Shown here in pieces: positions 1 to 7,934 of a stretch of DNA of 64,000 nt. Numbering within the stretch: position 1 is the stretch's first letter; each line of letters begins with the position of its first letter. Both the position numbers and the translations under genes were made by a program. Under the pieces are notes generated by a model. The model made no database searches and was not told the origin of the DNA. It saw nothing but the letters and a program-made list of their open reading frames with translations. The stretch covers positions 167,719-231,718 of the forward strand of contig JAJYWN010000064.1 of the NCBI GenBank assembly GCA_021791495.1, in the 5' to 3' direction. The stretch is from Bacillota bacterium. Its GTDB lineage: Bacteria > Bacillota > Sulfobacillia > JAJYWN01.

Positions 1-1128
1 TTGCAGACCCCCAACCTGAAAGGCACCGATGTCGCTATTCTCCAGGGTGTCTTCAACCTGCTCCTGCAGGTTATGAACCCACCGCTCGGGCCCATCGGCC
101 CGCCGGTCACCGTTGACGGCATATTCGGGGCCTCGACCAGGCAAATGGTGATGAACATCCAGGCGTACTTCGGATTACCGGTAGACGGCATTGCCGGACC
201 GCAGGTCTACTTCGTCTATGGTCAGGGCGTCGGGCCGAACACCACCTACGGAGGTCCCGTCTACGGTAGCCGCAACTTGCAGCAGGGTGTGAGTGGCGGC
301 GATGTGAAGATCCTGCAGAACCGTTTGAACACGTTCCGGTATTCAAGCATCATGGGAATACCCGCCGACGGCATCTTCGGTCCCAAGACCGCCGCCGCTG
401 TGGCCGCCTTCCAACAGGATGCCATTGCCAACGGAGACACCGGCTTGACCGTTGACTCCATCGTCGGCCCGGCCACCTTCGATGCGACGTGGATCTACAC
501 CTTCGCCGGCGGTCGGGGCATCCTGTCGGGGCGCAACGGCTTCGACGTGGTCTTCGTCCAGAATGTACTGCAGCTGAACGGCTTCTACGCCGGCCGCTTG
601 ACCGGCTACTATGACGCGGCCACGCAGGCGGCGGTGCGGGCCTTCCAGACGGCTATGGGGATCACCGTGGACGGCCAGGTCGGCCCTCAGACCTTCTTCA
701 AACTGGGCCAGAATAACCAGAACCCGGCGCCCAGGCCGTTCCCCCTGTTCCCGTTGGTGGTCGCGCCGAGCCAGTGCAACGTCGTCCTAACGAACACGGG
801 CGTCGTGCCTCAGGCGACGGGGACGTTCTTCGTGCAGCAGTCATCCACCGGCTCGCAACTGTTCTTGACCGCCATCAGCCTGCCGGAGCCTGGCACCTTC
901 AACCCTGCCTTCACGAACTACTCGTTCACTTTGAACATCCCCGGTCAGCTACCGATCACGGTCTCCATGGGTGAGGCCGACGCTTCCGCCGGTCTGTGGT
1001 CCGGCGGTCTGGTCTCGCCGTCGCTGCGCTTGCCCAATACCACGACCATGACGGTCTACCCCGCCGGCGGCGGGCTGACCGGGCCGGTGGTCTTCTCAGG
1101 GAGTTTGGCGAACTGCCCTCCGCTGTAA
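1..1128 (+). CDS. Peptidoglycan-binding repeat protein (5' end probably cut by window)
   Basis: The protein holds three consecutive peptidoglycan-binding (PG_binding_1-like) repeats, at about residues 5-75, 90-165 and 175-240. Each shows the family pattern of VDGIFG or ADGIFG, then a helix with AFQ, then a VDG.VGP.T turn. Such repeats bind the cell wall and are usually exported. The last 115 or so residues are a Ser/Thr/Gly-rich beta-type domain that I do not recognise. The reading frame is open from base 1 (TTG), so a signal peptide and true start probably lie upstream of the window. A perfect hairpin follows the stop, so transcription likely ends here. No catalytic domain is visible. It could be a spore or wall coat component, or part of a larger hydrolase. 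Confidence 0.8.
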   Translation: MQTPNLKGTDVAILQGVFNLLLQVMNPPLGPIGPPVTVDGIFGASTRQMVMNIQAYFGLPVDGIAGPQVYFVYGQGVGPNTTYGGPVYGSRNLQQGVSGGDVKILQNRLNTFRYSSIMGIPADGIFGPKTAAAVAAFQQDAIANGDTGLTVDSIVGPATFDATWIYTFAGGRGILSGRNGFDVVFVQNVLQLNGFYAGRLTGYYDAATQAAVRAFQTAMGITVDGQVGPQTFFKLGQNNQNPAPRPFPLFPLVVAPSQCNVVLTNTGVVPQATGTFFVQQSSTGSQLFLTAISLPEPGTFNPAFTNYSFTLNIPGQLPITVSMGEADASAGLWSGGLVSPSLRLPNTTTMTVYPAGGGLTGPVVFSGSLANCPPL

Positions 1129-1247
1129 AGGCGCCCACCGGAACGCGGAAACACTAGAGCGCCGAAACACTGGTGCACCGGACCATCGAAACAGGGGCGG
1201 CTCAACCAGGCACAAACCTGAAGCGGCCGCCGCAAGGAGGCTACCAC

Positions 1248-1283
1248 AAAGGGGCCATCACCATATCGAGTGATGGCCCCTTT
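1248..1283 (+). terminator. Rho-independent terminator after the peptidoglycan-binding gene
   Basis: An 11-bp perfect stem (GGGGCCATCAC with GTGATGGCCCC) with an 8-nt loop is flanked by AAA and TTT, which lengthen the stem. The T tract is short (TTTAGATT). Its position after the first gene and before the next Shine-Dalgarno site fits a terminator. Confidence 0.75.
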
Positions 1284-1365
1284 AGATTGCCGGAAAAGCC
1301 CCTTTCAGACTGGATCCACGGAACACAGTTCGCCTTGGCTGCGTCTAGTGAGAAGGGGGCCAGAA

Positions 1366-2007
1366 ATGACCATTGGAGGAACGAAGGCAATTAGCTACGC
1401 GGCACCAAAGCTACCGAACGCGGCACAACCCAGAGTTCTGAAGAGCCGGTTGAAAGCCAGAGCCCTTACCCTGGGGCTAGCCATCCCGCTAGCCGCCGTC
1501 CTCGCCTTGGCGGTCATGGGATGCCAGAAGAGCCGCGGCGCCGCCAATCCGCCCACCGGCAGCAGCACCCACGCCTACGAAGTGGTCACCGACCTGAAGA
1601 CCCTTCCACTCTCGATCCAGCAGAGCATCGAGCTGCTAAAGCACTCTCGCGGCGCAACTTTCTTCAAGGAAGACCCGCCCAGCGAGTTCTACACCGTCGT
1701 GGTCGGGCTTGGCCCGCGCCCCACCAGCGGCTACAGCGTCACGGTCCAGTCGGTGCAGGCGGCGAGTAACCTCACGACAGTGGTGGTTGAGGAGAAGGCG
1801 CCCACAGGCGCGGCCAACGACGTCATCACGTATCCCTTGGTGGTCTTCCGTCAAGCTCGGAAGATCGAACAACTGGAAGCGAAGGATAGCAAGGGGAACG
1901 CTTTCCCGCTTCTGGGTATTGGGAGCGGCGCCTACACCGGTCGCATCGACAATAATTCCGTGGAGATCAATACGGCCCGCGGGCTTTCCGGCTCACGGAA
2001 GAGCTGA
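1366..2007 (+). CDS. PrcB-like lipoprotein, 3' end shifted out of frame
   Basis: The product begins with a basic stretch and a hydrophobic helix ending in the lipobox VMGC, so it should be a lipid-anchored exported protein. The next 130 residues match the PrcB C-terminal pattern: FYTVVVGLGPRPTSGYSV, then VEEKAPTGA, TYPLVVF and a YTGRIDNNSVEI strand. The frame stops after SGSRKS at 2007. The missing family tail (FRLTEEL..., VVFTYFRN) is present in another frame from about 1983 to 2117, so the gene carries a one-base frameshift near the GGG at 1981-1983. I chose ATG 1366 because it follows AGAAGGGGGC; upstream in-frame starts overlap the terminator. PrcB-type proteins are known as protease-associated subunits; the role here is not known. 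Confidence 0.75.
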   Translation: MTIGGTKAISYAAPKLPNAAQPRVLKSRLKARALTLGLAIPLAAVLALAVMGCQKSRGAANPPTGSSTHAYEVVTDLKTLPLSIQQSIELLKHSRGATFFKEDPPSEFYTVVVGLGPRPTSGYSVTVQSVQAASNLTTVVVEEKAPTGAANDVITYPLVVFRQARKIEQLEAKDSKGNAFPLLGIGSGAYTGRIDNNSVEINTARGLSGSRKS

Positions 2008-2117
2008 AATCCTGGGCTTTCTGGGACGAGATTGGGAAGAGCGGGCCGGTGGTCTTCACCTACTTCAGGAATAGCACGGGACAGGACACTCTGAACTACA
2101 TAGCCAAGGCGAAGTGA
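1983..2117 (+). pseudogene. Out-of-frame 3' tail of the PrcB-like gene
   Basis: Read from GCT 1983, this segment gives AFRLTEELKSW, then GPVVFTYFRNSTGQ, ending at TGA 2115. It continues the fold of the upstream lipoprotein exactly where its own frame is lost. Loss of one base around 1981-1983 explains the break; a sequencing or assembly error at the G run is equally possible. Confidence 0.6.
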
Positions 2118-2166
2118 ACCATATATTCAAAGCCAGGTGACCCTGGCGGCCGCCGGTGTGACCACG

Positions 2167-2188
2167 AGGCGGCGAGTCATTGCCGCCT
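2167..2188. terminator. Hairpin between converging genes
   Basis: A 7-bp stem (AGGCGGC with GCCGCCT, 8-nt loop) lies directly after the trmO stop codon on the minus strand. It has no T tract, so termination is only inferred. A second small hairpin, GCCAGG-tgac-CCTGGC, lies at 2132-2147. Confidence 0.35.
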
Positions 2189-2641
2189 TCAGAAATACCC
2201 CCGCATCAGCCGGTCCACCCACTCCGGCACACGGGCGTCGTCCCGGCGGTCGTAGGCGGGGAAATAGGGCTTGATGTCCAGGACCGGCGTACCCTCGATG
2301 GCGTCCAGCCCCCGCATCACCAGGCACGCCGGCTCCACCGCCACCACCTCCGCCGCCGTTACGCCGATGGGGTTGGGTCGGTGCCGGGCCCGCTGAGCCA
2401 GGAACCCCACTTCCGGCATATCCGCCAGCCCGCGCGGTCTTCTCTTCACGCCGGGGACGGTCGGGGCCTCATGCAGCCAGTAGATAATGAGGGCGTGGGA
2501 GAACCCTTCCAGCCCATCCAGGATGCCGGCCAGTTCCGGCCGCAGTTCCACCCGGGAGGTTACCTCTCCCCAGCCCTCGTCCACCGGTTCGGTCTGGCCG
2601 TTGTGGACGACGCCGATGGGGGTCATCCTTATCTCGTTCAC
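2189..2641 (-). CDS. trmO: tRNA (N6-threonylcarbamoyladenosine37-N6) methyltransferase TrmO
   Basis: A 150-residue protein of the TrmO/TsaA (UPF0066) family, which uses S-adenosylmethionine to methylate t6A37 of threonine tRNA. Visible family features are the N-terminal PIGVVH strand, RVELRPELAGILDGLEGFSH, LAQRARHRPNPIGVT (RPNPIG at about 88-93) and the C-terminal LDIKPYFPAYD. Length is close to that of the short single-domain members. It is the last gene of a minus-strand run, 57 nt after the ICMT-like gene. A housekeeping tRNA gene behind an exporter operon is a plain co-location; no functional link is evident. Confidence 0.9.
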   Translation of the reverse strand: MNEIRMTPIGVVHNGQTEPVDEGWGEVTSRVELRPELAGILDGLEGFSHALIIYWLHEAPTVPGVKRRPRGLADMPEVGFLAQRARHRPNPIGVTAAEVVAVEPACLVMRGLDAIEGTPVLDIKPYFPAYDRRDDARVPEWVDRLMRGYF

Positions 2642-2698
2642 GGTGTAAGCCTCCCTTGATCGCCTTGATCCGTACGCGCTCTCCCGGGGCCCGACAAG

Positions 2699-3385
2699 CT
2701 AATAGATACCAGGGAAAAGACGCGCCCGCCCCGCGGCGTAGCGGCGGTAATCGTCTCCAAAGGCCGCCGTCAGCATCGTTTCCTCCACCTTCAGATGACT
2801 GACGATGAACAGAGTAGCGGTTGCGGCCACGGCCAGTCCCCCAATGCTCCCCATGGCCAGCCCGATTCCGGTGAGGCTCAGAATGTAGCTGGCGTACCCC
2901 GGATGGCGCACGAAGCGGTATGGCCCTCCAGTGACCAGGCGGTGGCCCGGCTGAAGCCCCAGCCGCACGGTGAAGAAACCGCGGAGCGTCCACATGGCCC
3001 ACGCCTGCATGGTGATGCCTGCCGCGAACAGCGCCAGCCCCACCCAGGCAACGGCGCCGTCCCTCGGGATCGGGCCGGGGAGGTGGGCATATTCCCAGGG
3101 CGGCAGGAAAACCAGGGTGGGGACCAGCACCACACCGAGAAGAAGCACGAGCCATCTCTGTCCACGGTCCTCGGCGGATCTTACCCCGGAGCGCCGCCCG
3201 AGGAAGGTGACGGCCCACCACACGGTCCAGAGTACAAGGTACACCGCTCCCACCGGCCGGGCGAGAAAAGGCACCTCTTCCGTTCCATGGCGGCCCCCGT
3301 TTCCGGCGGCTAACGCGACCACATCGGCTGCCGTCAGGAAGATCAGGCGCCCCAGGACCATACCAGCCAATCGGATAGGCGACAT
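2699..3385 (-). CDS. ICMT/PEMT-like integral membrane methyltransferase
   Basis: A 228-residue membrane protein with four to five hydrophobic helices. The C-terminal half carries the isoprenylcysteine carboxyl methyltransferase-type signature: VTGGPYRFVRHPGY at about 151-164, then a helical pair, then VEETMLTAAFGDDYRRY with the paired glutamates at 201-202. Proteins of this family bind S-adenosylmethionine in the membrane; in bacteria the substrate is usually unknown. It starts one base after the stop of the ABC permease and is probably co-transcribed with it. A lipid or isoprenoid substrate is possible but is not shown by the sequence. Confidence 0.8.
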   Translation of the reverse strand: MSPIRLAGMVLGRLIFLTAADVVALAAGNGGRHGTEEVPFLARPVGAVYLVLWTVWWAVTFLGRRSGVRSAEDRGQRWLVLLLGVVLVPTLVFLPPWEYAHLPGPIPRDGAVAWVGLALFAAGITMQAWAMWTLRGFFTVRLGLQPGHRLVTGGPYRFVRHPGYASYILSLTGIGLAMGSIGGLAVAATATLFIVSHLKVEETMLTAAFGDDYRRYAAGRARLFPGIY

Positions 3386-3386
3386 T

Positions 3387-4157
3387 CTATAGCTCCTGCC
3401 GCTCGAAAGCCGCGCTCCCTAACGCTACCAGCACCAGCCCCAGCGCCACGGCCACGGCCATGGTCGGGACGGCATCTTTCAGCATCGAGGCCTTTCCTGT
3501 CAGGAGGTCTGTCTGCAGACCTACCAGCGCCCCCGGAGTCCATTTGGCAAAGAAGCGGCCGAAGATGGGCAGGAGAGAGATCACGAAATAGCCGGCCAGG
3601 GCCAGGCCGCCGGCCGCCACCTGGCTGCGGGCCACGGCGCTGGCCGCGATGGTCATTGCGCCGACGAAGAGCAGGTAGACCAGAAGAGCCAGGGTCCCGA
3701 AGAGCGACTCCCGCACCGGCGTGCCCGGAAACAGGATCATCGTGTAGTAAAGAGCCGCGACGTAGGCCAGCGCTGTGGCGAAGATGATCAGAAGGCTGTT
3801 CGACGCGAGCTTCGTCCAGACCATGGCCGTCCGCGAAACCGGTTTGGAGACCACCAAGACGGCTGTCCCCCGGTTCTTCTCTTCCGCCAGGGCTCCCATG
3901 ACGGTTAGGATCACCGCGATGACTCCCGTTTGGGCCAGGTTCTTGAATAGCTGCGTGAAGGCATCCCGCGCCACGGGCGGCGGCAAGGTGATCTGCACCC
4001 CACCCGGTGCGCTTAGGGATCTCAGGAGTTGGGGCATCATCTTCGCCGTAATGGGGCTGAGCAGGCCGAAGAATAGGAACAACCCTGGGATGACATAGAT
4101 GCGCGAAGTGCGCAGGATTTCCCGGATCTCCTTGCGGAAAAGGACCCCCCGGCTCAT
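3387..4157 (-). CDS. ABC-2 type transporter permease
   Basis: A 256-residue polytopic membrane protein with about six hydrophobic segments. It opens with the typical ABC-2 start (FRKEIREILRTSRIYVIPG) and contains EEKNRGTAVLVVSKPVSRT, the conserved loop of NatB/YhaP-like exporter permeases. Its start overlaps the stop of the ATPase gene by 4 nt (ATGA), which indicates translational coupling. Together they should form an exporter; the substrate cannot be read from the sequence. Confidence 0.85.
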   Translation of the reverse strand: MSRGVLFRKEIREILRTSRIYVIPGLFLFFGLLSPITAKMMPQLLRSLSAPGGVQITLPPPVARDAFTQLFKNLAQTGVIAVILTVMGALAEEKNRGTAVLVVSKPVSRTAMVWTKLASNSLLIIFATALAYVAALYYTMILFPGTPVRESLFGTLALLVYLLFVGAMTIAASAVARSQVAAGGLALAGYFVISLLPIFGRFFAKWTPGALVGLQTDLLTGKASMLKDAVPTMAVAVALGLVLVALGSAAFERQEL

Positions 4158-5143
4158 GGCTTATTCACCAGCCTCATGAAGACATCTTCCAAGGTCGGCT
4201 CCGCCGTCTCGAAGCGGGCCAGCGGCAGCCCGCGCTCGACGATGAACTTAGGGATGGCCCGCTGGGCCGTCTCCGCCTCCCGCGCCACGATGCGGATCAC
4301 GCTCCCGGCGCCCGAGCCGGCCTCGGCCCCTTCGCCCGCCTCGCCCGCCGCCTCGGCCTTTTCCACCCACTCCAGACCGCTCAGCGCCGCGGCCAGCTCC
4401 GCCGCCTGCCGGCCGTACCCGTTAGCCAGGGTTACCAGAAAGATAGGCCGCGCGTACCTGGCCTTGAGGTCGTGGAGCAGCTCGTCCGCCACCAGGTGCC
4501 CCCGGTCAAGGATGGCCACGCGCCGGCAGACCCGTTCCACGTCGGCCAGGATGTGCGTAGAGAAGAAGACGGTGGTGGAAGTGTTCTGTCCCAGCGCCTT
4601 GATGGCGTCCAGCACTTCCCGGCGGCCGATGGGGTCCAGGGCCGACGTCGGCTCGTCCAGGATGACCAGATCGGGGCGGTTGATCAGGGCCTGAGCCAGT
4701 CCAAGACGCTGCTTCATGCCCCGCGAGAACCCGCCGACGCGCGTTTTCACCCCGGTCAGGCCGGTGAAATCAAGGAGTTCTCCGACACGTTGCTTCAGCA
4801 GTGGTCCGTCCAGCCCGAACAGCCCACCGGCGAACTCAAGGTATTCCGAGGCTTTCATCCAGCCGTAGAACGCCGGAACATCCGGCAGAAACCCGATGCG
4901 CCGCTTCGCCGCGCTGTCAGGTCCGGTCGGTATTCCGAAGATCAGGGCCTGTCCCGCCGTGGGGCGGGCCAATCCCATCAGCATACGAATGGTGGTGGTC
5001 TTGCCCGCGCCGTTCGGACCCAGGAAACCAAAGATCGAACCGGCCGGAACCGTGAGGTTCAACGAATCAACGGCCACAGCCGTCTTGTAGCTCTTGGTCA
5101 GACCGCGGGTTTGCACCGCGGGAGCGTCACTTGTTCTTTCCAT
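4154..5143 (-). CDS. ABC transporter ATP-binding protein
   Basis: A 329-residue ABC ATPase. Walker A GPNGAGKTT lies at 42-50, the signature SRGMKQRLGLAQAL at about 143-156, Walker B LVILDEPTSALDP follows, and the H-loop is FFSTHIL. The last 100 residues form the accessory C-terminal domain common in drug and sodium exporters, with a Gly/Ala/Glu-rich loop. It follows the small PLDc_N protein by one base and overlaps its permease by four, so the three form an operon with the ICMT-like gene and trmO. Confidence 0.9.
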   Translation of the reverse strand: MERTSDAPAVQTRGLTKSYKTAVAVDSLNLTVPAGSIFGFLGPNGAGKTTTIRMLMGLARPTAGQALIFGIPTGPDSAAKRRIGFLPDVPAFYGWMKASEYLEFAGGLFGLDGPLLKQRVGELLDFTGLTGVKTRVGGFSRGMKQRLGLAQALINRPDLVILDEPTSALDPIGRREVLDAIKALGQNTSTTVFFSTHILADVERVCRRVAILDRGHLVADELLHDLKARYARPIFLVTLANGYGRQAAELAAALSGLEWVEKAEAAGEAGEGAEAGSGAGSVIRIVAREAETAQRAIPKFIVERGLPLARFETAEPTLEDVFMRLVNKP

Positions 5144-5144
5144 C

Positions 5145-5354
5145 CTAGCCTTCCTGTCTCCGACCGAAGGCCAGATAAGCCAAAGGGCCCAGGGTCGTAA
5201 CGAAAACGATGACCAGACCCCAGACCAGCTTGTTGCCGCCCGTCACCTGCTCGGCGGGCCGGGGGACCAGGTCTCTTAGAGCCACCGCAATCAGAACCAA
5301 TTCGAGGATCACGATGGGGAGCAGAAGGGCCATGTTCTCACGGAAGAAATCCAT
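5145..5354 (-). CDS. Small PLDc_N-domain membrane protein
   Basis: A 69-residue protein with two hydrophobic helices, LLLPIVILELVLIAVALRDL and LVWGLVIVFVTTLGPLAYLA, joined by a short polar loop. This is the phospholipase D N-terminal (PLDc_N) pattern without any nuclease domain. I chose ATG 5354 because AAGGAGGGAGCGAC precedes it; longer in-frame starts lack a ribosome site. Such small proteins are often found beside ABC exporter ATPases and may be transporter accessory subunits (inference). A minus-strand TATAAT at 5377-5382 is a possible -10 box, without a clear -35. Confidence 0.75.
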   Translation of the reverse strand: MDFFRENMALLLPIVILELVLIAVALRDLVPRPAEQVTGGNKLVWGLVIVFVTTLGPLAYLAFGRRQEG

Positions 5355-5422
5355 GTCGCTCCCTCCTTCCGAAACGATTATACTCATAAACCGCCGGACG
5401 GGTTTCTCACAGTCTGCCAAGA

Positions 5423-5450
5423 TTGCCACATTTTCCAGCAGGAATATTCT
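5423..5450 (+). promoter_or_regulatory. Possible sigma-A promoter for the deacetylase gene
   Basis: TTGCCA (5423-5428) and TATTCT (5445-5450) are separated by 16 nt, about 30 nt upstream of ATG 5479. Both boxes are imperfect, so this is only a candidate. Confidence 0.35.
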
Positions 5451-5478
5451 TGGCAGGCGTTCTAATAAATCAGCCATC

Positions 5479-6696
5479 ATGTGGAAGCCCGTCGATCGGA
5501 CGGACCCTCGGCCTCATTCGCGGTCACGGAAGACCCCGTTGCGTCTGGCGTTGGCCTTTGGTTTGGCCTTCGCCTTGGTTCTGTTTGGTCCGCCGGACAC
5601 GGGGACCCCGGCCGTCTCTCACGCGGCCGCGGCCACCGCCTCCTCCGCCGCTTCCGCCGCCAAGACCACCAAAGGGCGGTACACTTCCGCCACGCGGGGG
5701 CGCATTCACCCATCCAAGGGCCGCGCCGCCACCACCACGCCGCGACGCGGCTGGATCACCACGGTCGACTGGACGGGCACGGGCTCCAACCGCCTTGCTC
5801 TCGGCGACTCGGCTGCCGACGGTGGTACCAGCGGGGGAAGCGTCATTCTGAGCGGCAGCGCCTTTGCCGCCGCCATGGCCTCTTCGCGCGGCGCCTTTCT
5901 GCGCGGGCCATTGGCGTCCCACCTTGGTATTGAGGTCCCGGCGACGGCAGTGACTATCGCGTCGGTGGTCCCCACGCCCACACTCACACCCTCGCCGCCG
6001 CCCCTGTCGCCGTCCCCGCCGCCGCCCGCCCGCGTGAAAGTGCCTGTCCTGATGTATCACGAGATCGGTGACGGTCCGAACGAACTCTATGTTAGCGTCG
6101 ACAGCTTCGCGGGGCAGATGGATCTCTTGGCGAAGCGGGGGTTCACTACAGTCTCGTTGGACCAGCTCTACGCCGCGCTGGTACAGGATGGCCCTCTGCC
6201 GGAGCACCCCGTCGTCCTGACCTTTGACGACGGGTACCAGAGTGCGTACGAAGTGGTCTTCCCGATCCTGAAGAAACACGGTTTCAGAGGGGTGTTCTTC
6301 GTCCCGACCCAATCCGTCGGTTCCCGTAACCGCCTCACCTGGGACCAACTCAAGGAAATGCAGGCCGGCGGGATGGACATCGAGTCCCACACCGAGCACC
6401 ACGTCGACTTGGAGGTCATTTCGAGCGACTGGACCCGGCTCGCGCAAGAGACTTCGGGCGCCCGGGAGACCCTCCAATCCCAGCTAGGGACCAAGGTGGA
6501 GTACTTTTGCTATCCATCGGGAAGGTACAATGACAAGGTGTTGGAGGCCGTCCAGGCGGCCGGCTACAAAGGAGCTTTCACTACCAAGCCCGGCTGGACC
6601 ACTTCCGCCCAGAGCCCGCTGGAGTGGCGCCGGATACGGATCAACCGGTCCGATAGTCTGGCAGGCTTTGGGTCAAAGCTGGGGCTCGAACCGTAG
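5479..6696 (+). CDS. Membrane-anchored polysaccharide deacetylase (CE4 family)
   Basis: A 405-residue protein with an N-terminal hydrophobic anchor (LRLALAFGLAFALVLFG), an Ala/Thr/Ser-rich stalk and a Pro-rich linker before the catalytic domain. The domain starts at VPVLMYHEI and shows the CE4 motifs: TFDDGY with its metal-binding aspartate, and ESHTEHHVDL with the H-x3-H metal ligands. YFCYPSGRYND and a C-terminal RIRINRSDS motif follow. Enzymes of this family remove N-acetyl groups from peptidoglycan or surface polysaccharides outside the cell. ATG 5479 has no good Shine-Dalgarno site, so the start is less certain than the function. Confidence 0.88.
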   Translation: MWKPVDRTDPRPHSRSRKTPLRLALAFGLAFALVLFGPPDTGTPAVSHAAAATASSAASAAKTTKGRYTSATRGRIHPSKGRAATTTPRRGWITTVDWTGTGSNRLALGDSAADGGTSGGSVILSGSAFAAAMASSRGAFLRGPLASHLGIEVPATAVTIASVVPTPTLTPSPPPLSPSPPPPARVKVPVLMYHEIGDGPNELYVSVDSFAGQMDLLAKRGFTTVSLDQLYAALVQDGPLPEHPVVLTFDDGYQSAYEVVFPILKKHGFRGVFFVPTQSVGSRNRLTWDQLKEMQAGGMDIESHTEHHVDLEVISSDWTRLAQETSGARETLQSQLGTKVEYFCYPSGRYNDKVLEAVQAAGYKGAFTTKPGWTTSAQSPLEWRRIRINRSDSLAGFGSKLGLEP

Positions 6697-6771
6697 ACTA
6701 CATAAGTTAGAAGATTGAGGTTGCGGTTTCCACACAAGAACAGGGCGGGGGGTCTGTGGTCTGTGAGTCCG

Positions 6772-7848
6772 ATGATGAAGCGGCGCGTCACCGCCGTCGT
6801 GGCGGCGGCTCTGGCCGTAGCCCTTGTCCTCCCTCTCGCCGCCGGTTGCTCCTTTTTCGGCCGAAGCGCCGGCGCCAAGGGCAGCCAGAACCCCGGCCCG
6901 GACCCCGGCAGTAACACCGCTCCATCCGATACGCCGGCTCAGCCACCGCCACCGCCTCCGCCAAAGAGCCCCATTTCCGGGCTGGAGTACAAGCCCGAGA
7001 ACGCCGGCCCCCTGGTAGCCGTGATGGTGGAGAACCATCCCGACGCCCGCCCCCAGAGCGGGTTGGTGGACGCCGACCTGGTATACGAGGCCTTGGCCGA
7101 AGGCGGCATCAGCCGCTTCATGGCCCTTTACTTTGGGCGCACGCCGTCGGTCATCGGGCCGGTGCGCAGCGCGCGGCCGTACTACGTTGTCCTCGCGAAG
7201 GAGTGGGATGCCATCTACGTCCATTGCGGCGGCGACCCTAAGGACCGCGAGCCCATCAAGCAGCTGGACCTAGCCGACGCCGCCGAAATCTACACCGCCG
7301 GGGAGGCTTTCTGGCGTTCGAAGGACCGGGTGGCGCCGCACAATCTATACACCACGGTGGCCATGGACCGCGCTCACGTCGCGAAGTTCGAACCTGAGCG
7401 GAAGTTGGCCGCTACCCCGCCCAGCCGTTGGGAGTTCGCGGGGTGGGCGGAGACGCCCCTCTCCGAGATCAGGGTCGACTACGGGTGGGGCTATGTTGTC
7501 TCCTACAAGTACGACGCCTCTGACAAGGCCTACCGGCGTTACATGAACGGCGACGCCCACACCGACAAGGAAACGGGCAAACAGATCGAGGCGGCCAATA
7601 TCCTCATTCAATACGTGCCGCAACGTGTCGCCTACCCCGACGGCGGTCTCGTCATGGACCAGGTCGGAACGGGGCAGGGGCTCTACGTGGCGGGCGGGCG
7701 CCTGATCAAGGGTACCTGGGCGAAAGCCGGTCTGAACAGCACCACCCAGTTCTTGGATGGGGACGGCAAGGCCATCTCGCTGGTGGCCGGCCAGACCTGG
7801 GTCCAGATCGTCCCGACGACGGCAAAGGTGACCTACTCAGGCCAGTAA
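6772..7848 (+). CDS. DUF3048 (YerB-like) lipoprotein
   Basis: About 358 residues. The N terminus is a lipoprotein signal (MMKRRVTAVVAAALAVALVL followed by the lipobox LAAGC). A Pro-rich linker leads into the DUF3048 domain with LVAVMVENHPDARPQSGL, DLVYEALAEGGISRFMALYF and GPVRSARPYYV, all diagnostic for the B. subtilis YerB family. The C-terminal half has the expected YKYDASDKAYRRYMNG and LIKGTW motifs. The biochemical role of the family is unknown. GTG 6763 is an alternative start preceded by a G-rich stretch. Confidence 0.85.
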   Translation: MMKRRVTAVVAAALAVALVLPLAAGCSFFGRSAGAKGSQNPGPDPGSNTAPSDTPAQPPPPPPPKSPISGLEYKPENAGPLVAVMVENHPDARPQSGLVDADLVYEALAEGGISRFMALYFGRTPSVIGPVRSARPYYVVLAKEWDAIYVHCGGDPKDREPIKQLDLADAAEIYTAGEAFWRSKDRVAPHNLYTTVAMDRAHVAKFEPERKLAATPPSRWEFAGWAETPLSEIRVDYGWGYVVSYKYDASDKAYRRYMNGDAHTDKETGKQIEAANILIQYVPQRVAYPDGGLVMDQVGTGQGLYVAGGRLIKGTWAKAGLNSTTQFLDGDGKAISLVAGQTWVQIVPTTAKVTYSGQ

Positions 7849-7934
7849 CCTACAAGCCGACCGCCGTTGGCCGGAAGCGACGCCAAAAAGGATGGCCACT
7901 TCTGATTCCTCCTCCACGCTGCCGGCGCCCGTGC

